This document shows positions 59,116-64,000 of a DNA stretch of 64,000 nt, piece after piece. Position 1 is the first letter of the stretch. Every line of letters begins with the position of its first letter. The stretch comes from Methanosarcina sp. MTP4 (GTDB taxonomy: Archaea; Halobacteriota; Methanosarcinia; Methanosarcinales; Methanosarcinaceae): the NCBI RefSeq assembly GCF_000970045.1, contig NZ_CP009505.1, positions 1,426,001 through 1,490,000 of the forward strand, written 5' to 3'. Under the pieces are notes generated by a model that was given only the letters and a program-made list of their open reading frames with translations, was not told the DNA's origin and did not search any database. The position numbers and the translations under genes are program-made.

Positions 59116-59754
59116 TCACCAGGGCTCTTTCTTAACTCCAATCATGTATCCAATAATGTTTGTCGTCAGGTGGAGCAGAGGGGTCATTACAAGGACTGTT
59201 ATTATTATGCCCAGGGTGAAATTGCTTACGAACCATTCGGGATCAACCAGGTATGTGAAAACCCAGGCCCCGACGACAAAATCCAGCTGGTCCACAAGAG
59301 GCAGGGACGCGCCCCTTTTCATGCCCATCCTGCGCTTGAAAAAGCTCTTGAACATATCTCCGAAAAGGGCGCCGGAGGCAAGGGCAAGGACGACTGTGAG
59401 TGCGCTTGCGTAGTCAAGGCCAAAGGTGGGCATTTCAATTCCCATAATCTCAAAACCTCTCGAACTCAGCCAGATCTCAATGCATCCTGCAAGAAAACCG
59501 CAAAATATGCCTGAAAAGAGTCCTCTCCAGGTCTTCCCATCCCCTAAAATCCTTTTCCCGTCCTTATACGTCCTGCCACCGTCAATAGGTTTTCCACCCC
59601 CGAAAACGGCTGCGAAGGGGTTAGGGAGGTAGGCGGGTATCATTAGCCAGAATGCCGTGATTATCAGCTCGATCGTAAGTATCAACTCGCTGTTTATTCT
59701 AATTGTTAGTTTTCCGGGTGCTAATTTACCGGATTTTAATGTTCCTGATGGCAA
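59116..59754 (-). CDS. carS: CDP-archaeol synthase
   Basis: Up to 212 residues. This integral membrane enzyme activates unsaturated archaeol (digeranylgeranylglyceryl phosphate) with CTP for archaeal phospholipid synthesis. Hydrophobic segments start at LILTIELIITAFWLMIPAYL, and the cytidylyltransferase signature is DGGRTYKDGKRILGDGKTWR; LASGALFGDMFKSFFKRRMG and VDQLDFVVGAWVFTYL follow. The first 20 residues (PSGTLKSGKLAPGKLTIRIN) are unlike the family and come from a repetitive stretch, so the true start is probably a TTG about 23 codons in. Confidence 0.92.
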   Translation of the reverse strand: MPSGTLKSGKLAPGKLTIRINSELILTIELIITAFWLMIPAYLPNPFAAVFGGGKPIDGGRTYKDGKRILGDGKTWRGLFSGIFCGFLAGCIEIWLSSRGFEIMGIEMPTFGLDYASALTVVLALASGALFGDMFKSFFKRRMGMKRGASLPLVDQLDFVVGAWVFTYLVDPEWFVSNFTLGIIITVLVMTPLLHLTTNIIGYMIGVKKEPW

Positions 59755-60062
59755 TTTTCCGGATTTTAATGTTCCTGATGTTAAATACCAGGTATTATAC
59801 TATAAGCTATTCTTAGTTCCCTTCCATTTCCCTTTCGGAGGAGGGGAGTTTCCCTTCCTTCCATACCTTTATCCTTTTTATTTTTTTGTGTGTATCAGGA
59901 ACCGGGCGGGAAATACTTTTCAATTTACAGGCTTTCCCAATGTGGAAAATGCTTTCAACTTTTTCAGGTACGTTTAAATAATTGGTTTGAGTAAGTATTA
60001 TTCGTTTAATAGTCTTTATTTTATTGAATTGTTATTTTAATCCGCTTTTTTCAGGCTTTTCC
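59755..60062. other. Intergenic spacer before ccmF
   Basis: A short tandem duplication (ccggattttaatgttcctga, twice) at 59730-59780 and a TATA-like tttaaata near 59967, about 95 bases before ccmF2. No gene is seen. Confidence 0.5.
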
Positions 60063-61058
60063 ATGAAAAAAATCGATGAAATTCTCACAGTTCGCAGCAC
60101 CATGTTTGCGGCCATCTCGGTTCTGGTGTTGCTTGCAGCCATAGTCACGATGGGGCTTTTGACCCCTTTTCTCGTGAAGGTTACTTCAGGAGAAGGAATT
60201 CTGCTGGAAGCTGCTTATTTTAATGCTCGGACAGCTCTGCCTACCCTTGCCCTTGTGCTGGTGCTGGCTTTCTGTCTCATGCTTGGGAGCGCTGGCCGGA
60301 AAGAGGGACTGGTAGTTGTAGGGCTCGGAGTGCTGGGGTCGATAGTTTCGGCTGTGCTCTCTCCCTTCTCCAGTATGCCGATTAACGTCGCTTTTCCGAT
60401 CCTTTCAGCTGCTCTTTTTGCGGTTGTATATAAGTTGCTTTCTTCCCGTGGCAGCAATTTTTCGGAAAAACTCCGGAGAACCGGGTCCCACATCATCCAC
60501 CTCGGAGCGATTTTACTCCTGGTCGGGATCGTGTTCAGCACAAACCTGAACCTGGAAGATTCCGCGATAATCTCCCTGGACGAAGTGAGCACTTTTGAGT
60601 CAATGGGCTACAGCATCCGTATTACGGACTTCTCTTCCGGCATGGAAGGGGAACCTTATGGCGGGTATGCCGGCTCTGCTTACGTGAGCACGATAGATTT
60701 TGATGTGTACAAATGGGGCAGGTTCTTTGAGCACGGGCAGGTCAAATACATAAGAGACTTCAAATGGGGCCAGTCTTATACTGAAACTTATATCCACAGA
60801 GGGCTTCTTGAGGAGCTCTTCATCGCCCCTAAATCCGTGGATTCAAAAACTCAAACCGTGGACCTCTATGTCCGGAAAGTGCCTTTCATGACTTTTCTCT
60901 GGGGCGGGTTTTACATAATGGTCCTTGGAATCGTGCTGGTTTTTGTTTCGGGTTCCCTGTCTTCCGGAAATCGCGTGTCCGGAAACGAGGGGCAGGCAAA
61001 AATGACAAAAATGACAAAAAATCAGAACAAAGCAAAGTCTGAAATGAGGCGGAAATAA
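60063..61058 (+). CDS. ccmF2: Cytochrome c haem lyase subunit CcmF, C-terminal half
   Basis: 331 residues from the ATG at 60063. It starts with a membrane helix (MFAAISVLVLLAAIVTMGLL) and has further helices near 60-140 and GSHIIHLGAILLLVGIVFS, which carries the conserved His. An extracytoplasmic domain (residues 165-265) and a last helix (GGFYIMVLGIVLVFVS) follow. It corresponds to the C-terminal half of bacterial CcmF, which attaches haem to apocytochrome c outside the membrane. It overlaps no other gene and lies 26 bases before the N-terminal half. The Lys-rich tail contains a short KMT repeat. Confidence 0.85.
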   Translation: MKKIDEILTVRSTMFAAISVLVLLAAIVTMGLLTPFLVKVTSGEGILLEAAYFNARTALPTLALVLVLAFCLMLGSAGRKEGLVVVGLGVLGSIVSAVLSPFSSMPINVAFPILSAALFAVVYKLLSSRGSNFSEKLRRTGSHIIHLGAILLLVGIVFSTNLNLEDSAIISLDEVSTFESMGYSIRITDFSSGMEGEPYGGYAGSAYVSTIDFDVYKWGRFFEHGQVKYIRDFKWGQSYTETYIHRGLLEELFIAPKSVDSKTQTVDLYVRKVPFMTFLWGGFYIMVLGIVLVFVSGSLSSGNRVSGNEGQAKMTKMTKNQNKAKSEMRRK

Positions 61059-61084
61059 ACGCAGGCATTTGATGGTGATTTCTT

Positions 61085-62146
61085 ATGAATTTCGGAATGA
61101 TTCTTATCTGGGTTGCAGGTGCTTGCGGGCTACTGGCTTTCCTGACTTCTCTCCTGTATTACCTGAGGGAGGACGGGAAGGTCAAAATGCTTTCCGAAAA
61201 GCTTGAGCTGGCAGGCGGGGCGGGAATTGTTGCCTCTCTCCTGCTGCTTACCTCTTACCTGCTTAACGTAAAAACGGAATACAGCTATGTTTTCCAGCAT
61301 TCCAGTTCGGACCTTGTCTGGTACTACAGGTTCTCGGCACTCTGGGCAGGGCAGGAAGGTTCGTTCCTGCTCTGGACAGGTTTCATTTTCATAATGCTAG
61401 CGGCTACCCGTTACTCCGAAAGTGGAAAAGCTCTCCGGGATACGAAACTTCACACTCTCACAAGATCCACAGCACTTTTTGTAGCCTCGGTCTTCCTGGT
61501 CCTCCTCGTTTTGAAAAACCCTTTTTCGATGTACCAATTTTCCGCTACCGGAATGCCGGAAATTGCTAACTGGAACCCCTTTGCGGAGCCTTTCCTTGTC
61601 TCCTACGGGCAGGGAATGAACCCTCTGCTCCGGAACCCCTGGATGGCAATTCATCCCCCTGTCCTTTTCCTGGGATATGCCGCTTTTACCCTGCCTTTTT
61701 CGGCTGCGTTTGCAGGGCTCATCCTGGGTGACAAAAGGTGGCCGGAGCTTGCCTCTACCTGGATGCGGGCTGCCTGGCTTTTCCTGACCCTCGGGATCGG
61801 TTTCGGGGGTTTCTGGGCATACGAGGTGCTCGGCTGGGGTGCCTGGTACTGGAGCTGGGACCCCGTGGAAACTTCCTCTTTGATCCCCTGGCTGACTGCA
61901 ACCGCCTACCTGCATGCAAACCTGCGGTTCCGCCACGGGGAATATGGCTTTTTGCTCCCTCTGCTCGCAGTGCTTTCCTTTATCCTGGTCATCTTCTCGA
62001 CCTTCGTAACGAGAAGCGGACTCTGGACCTCGGTGCATTCCTGGCAGGATTTTACCTCCGAAGGAATGGTAATCGCCCTTTTCCTCCTGGTACTCATCGC
62101 TTCAAGTACAGGCCTTCTGGCCAGGAAATATTTCGGCGAGGAATGA
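61085..62146 (+). CDS. ccmF1: Cytochrome c haem lyase subunit CcmF, N-terminal half
   Basis: 353 residues. The WWD haem-handling motif is GFWAYEVLGWGAWYWSWDPV near residue 240. Upstream are FSALWAGQEGSFLLWTGF and the His segment NPWMAIHPPVLFLGYA; a second conserved His lies in SLIPWLTATAYLHAN. About nine membrane helices. This is the N-terminal half of CcmF. GGTGAT precedes the ATG. Both halves are intact frames with their own starts, so this is a stable split rather than a frameshift. Methanosarcina uses multihaem cytochromes c in electron transport, which fits. Confidence 0.9.
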   Translation: MNFGMILIWVAGACGLLAFLTSLLYYLREDGKVKMLSEKLELAGGAGIVASLLLLTSYLLNVKTEYSYVFQHSSSDLVWYYRFSALWAGQEGSFLLWTGFIFIMLAATRYSESGKALRDTKLHTLTRSTALFVASVFLVLLVLKNPFSMYQFSATGMPEIANWNPFAEPFLVSYGQGMNPLLRNPWMAIHPPVLFLGYAAFTLPFSAAFAGLILGDKRWPELASTWMRAAWLFLTLGIGFGGFWAYEVLGWGAWYWSWDPVETSSLIPWLTATAYLHANLRFRHGEYGFLLPLLAVLSFILVIFSTFVTRSGLWTSVHSWQDFTSEGMVIALFLLVLIASSTGLLARKYFGEE

Positions 62147-62176
62147 ACAAATCGGTGAAGTGCAAATGTTAAGGTG

Positions 62177-62341
62177 ATAATTGGTAAGAGAATAATTGGT
62201 AAGAGAATAATTGGTAAGAGAATAATTGGTAAGAGAATAATTGGTAAGAGAATAATTGGTAAGAGAATAATTGGTAAGAGAATAATTGGTAAGAGAATAA
62301 TTGGTAAGAGAATAATTGGTAAGGGAATAATTGGTAAGAGA
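62177..62341. repeat. 15 bp tandem repeat, 11 units
   Basis: The unit ataattggtaagaga is repeated eleven times with one substitution (aaggga near 62323). It begins 30 bases after the ccmF1 stop. This is the longest exact array in the window. Confidence 0.95.
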
Positions 62342-63231
62342 TAAAATGGGAACTCGGTGAAGTGCAGGAAACTATCTCCTTTCCTTTTCTGGCTCTTTTT
62401 GAGACATTCTCCGCTTAATCTCTTTATTTGGGTTCATTTAAATATACATTTAAATAATGTATTTGTCGTCTATATATTTTTTCATTTTTTATATTTGGTC
62501 TGACTTTTTGATTTATGCTCTTGAGGTTAAGGCAGATGTTTAAGGGAAATGCCGATATTTTAATTCCAGGATTGATATTTTACTCGACAAAAAACGAAGT
62601 ATTCTTAATCTTTTACGCATATGAGGGCTAATATAAATACTCTATATATTCTTGCCGTCTTCTTGCATATTCTTAACTACTTGTGCTCAAAATTTTTTTA
62701 TTAAGAACTCCCCCACTTTTTTATTCAAACTTATGCATGATAATGCATAATAATTTCAGGCATTTTTTTAATAATAATATGTGTTCTGGAAGGAAAGAAG
62801 TTTTTAAATTCCCTTTTAATATATACAACTTTAAATAGTATGAGTTCATTATTAGTTGTTGGAGATGAATAACCTTCTAATTATATACGTATACAGGTTT
62901 AATTGTTAAGCCTATACGTTTCGTCCAATGAATCTATAAAACGGGGCTTTAAGGCTGGTTGTATAAAATATAATTTAATTGTTTTGATAACCGGCTAGTT
63001 GGACTAAAAACGGGGAACAATCCGCTGGATTGTAAAAACGATTTTTGATTGCTTTAAAATGGCAAAACATAGTTAGTTACTGAATTAATATCTACAGTAT
63101 TATAATTTGGTAAGTGTTGTTGGCTTTTAATGGCTGATCAGGAATCCGTTATTTAATGGTCTAATAATAATTACCAGGATATTCTTTAGCTAACGCCATG
63201 TTGTCGAAGTACAGAGTATGAAGGGGTTATC
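62342..63231. other. Long AT-rich spacer before the regulator gene
   Basis: Several TATA-like elements (taatataaatac at 62631, tctatatattc at 62642, ttttaatatatacaac at 62815), but no gene. The last would imply a leader of nearly 400 bases for the downstream gene. I see no recognisable riboswitch. Confidence 0.5.
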
Positions 63232-63630
63232 ATGAAAGATTTCGAAGTGAAAGTACTGGACGAAAATGACCACATATTTATTGAAACGTTAAGGAACCTC
63301 GGGATGTCAAGAAACGTTGCCACAACGATGGCATATCTTATGAATGTGGACGAGGCTTCATCCCGTGAAATCGAAATCAGTACCGGACTGAGGCAGCCGG
63401 AAGTCAGCCTTGCAATGCGGTTGATGAGAAACCAGTCCTGGGTCAACGTGCGTTCGGAAAAGAAGCCGGGCAAGGGACGCCCTATCAAGATATACTCTCT
63501 CGCGGCTCCGGTTGATGAGATTATCAGTTACTATGAGGACAAAATCTACAAAGAGTCCCAGGCCACCATTTCCGCAATCAAGAAACTGAAAGTTATGAGC
63601 AAAAAGGTGCCCATTAACCTTCCAAAATGA
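63232..63630 (+). CDS. Winged-helix transcriptional regulator
   Basis: 132 residues. The HTH lies at about 18-75 (NLGMSRNVATTMAYLMN, SREIEISTGLRQPEVSLAMR), followed by the wing SEKKPGKGRPIKIYSL and a C-terminal helix that may dimerise. It resembles archaeal TrmB/ArsR-like regulators that sense a ligand or protein partner; the signal is unknown. Complete and well framed, with GGGG six bases before the ATG. It has a very long AT-rich upstream region, suggesting complex control. Confidence 0.8.
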   Translation: MKDFEVKVLDENDHIFIETLRNLGMSRNVATTMAYLMNVDEASSREIEISTGLRQPEVSLAMRLMRNQSWVNVRSEKKPGKGRPIKIYSLAAPVDEIISYYEDKIYKESQATISAIKKLKVMSKKVPINLPK

Positions 63631-64000
63631 GGGTATTTGAGGCACTGGATCAAAATAAGGTTTCGCTCCCATAATGGCTGTAAGTCCCTCGGGGAATTGC
63701 CCTCAGGAATTTGCCCATTATGGAAGTAAAATCCATGCATGTACTTTTCTGTTCTATCTTTCCTGACTTGTGTATTATTGTTCTGTTTTTCCCTAGTTTT
63801 TCCGGTTTTCTTGTTTCTTCTTATTTTCTTATTTGCTTACATATCAACTCTGTTAGTTTTATCCTGTCCCCTTATTCTATCCTGATTTTCTGTTGCCAAA
63901 TTCTGTTTTCTCTTAGATTTGTAATCTGAATATGGCTGATGATTCCTTAAGTTAATTCCAGCTCTTAACGATATTCTTTTTTCAAGTGAATGGTCATCTT
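63631..64000. other. Right-edge spacer
   Basis: No gene is supported. There is a pair of similar phrases (gggaattgccctcaggaattgccc type) near 63690, and a T/C-rich stretch that is open in one frame by composition. Confidence 0.5.

Overview
The window is chromosomal DNA of a methanogenic archaeon of the Methanosarcina group. The main evidence is the 16S rRNA, the MtaA/MtaB/MtaC methanol methyltransferase genes, a 502-residue methanogen-type (class-2) seryl-tRNA synthetase, CDP-archaeol synthase, a KEOPS Pcc1 subunit, ribosomal protein eS1 and archaeal TATA/BRE promoters. Genes are loosely packed, with long AT-rich gaps. Many gaps hold short tandem repeats with 11-18 bp units.

0.6-34.2 kb is mostly conserved core. 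It holds homoaconitase/isopropylmalate dehydratase (large plus small subunit), Thi4, tRNA-His, a radical-SAM protein, a coiled-coil protein, an odd tRNA-Gly, a DHH phosphoesterase with Pcc1, a secreted papain-like protease, ketopantoate reductase, and an orphan encapsulated-ferritin-like protein. These are followed by a stand-alone LigD phosphoesterase domain, a STAS-like/PIN gene pair, SerRS, a possible structured RNA or leader, eS1, topoisomerase I, ThiC, an acetyltransferase, a DUF3303 protein, a 1799-codon TPR protein and a macro-domain protein.

33-43.4 kb combines methanol catabolism with the rRNA operon. mtaA converges on an mtaCB operon that has a long leader. Four promoters, three of them in near-identical 131 bp repeats, precede 16S-23S-5S. 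Both large rRNAs have visible processing stems. A truncated second 5S copy and a strong terminator follow.

43.5-54 kb is a mosaic accessory region. It contains CbiZ (corrinoid salvage), a universal stress protein, a broken DUF169 gene, a bacterial-type KefF-KefC pair, a flavodoxin, a winged-helix gene and a methyltransferase gene flanked by 90 bp direct repeats. It also holds a fragment of a second universal stress gene, an AT-rich membrane-protein gene, a tRNA-Leu relic and an intact tRNA-Leu(CAG).

54-64 kb returns to core genes: argF and purD, an insertion sequence, pyrE, carS, a CcmF cytochrome c haem-lyase split into two genes (C-terminal half first), an 11-copy 15 bp repeat and a winged-helix regulator. 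Three copies of a dispersed palindromic element lie at 31.9, 48.4 and 58.2 kb.

No clearly new system is proven. The best candidates for something undescribed are the STAS-like/PIN pair, the orphan encapsulated-ferritin-like protein, and the transcribed-looking region before eS1.
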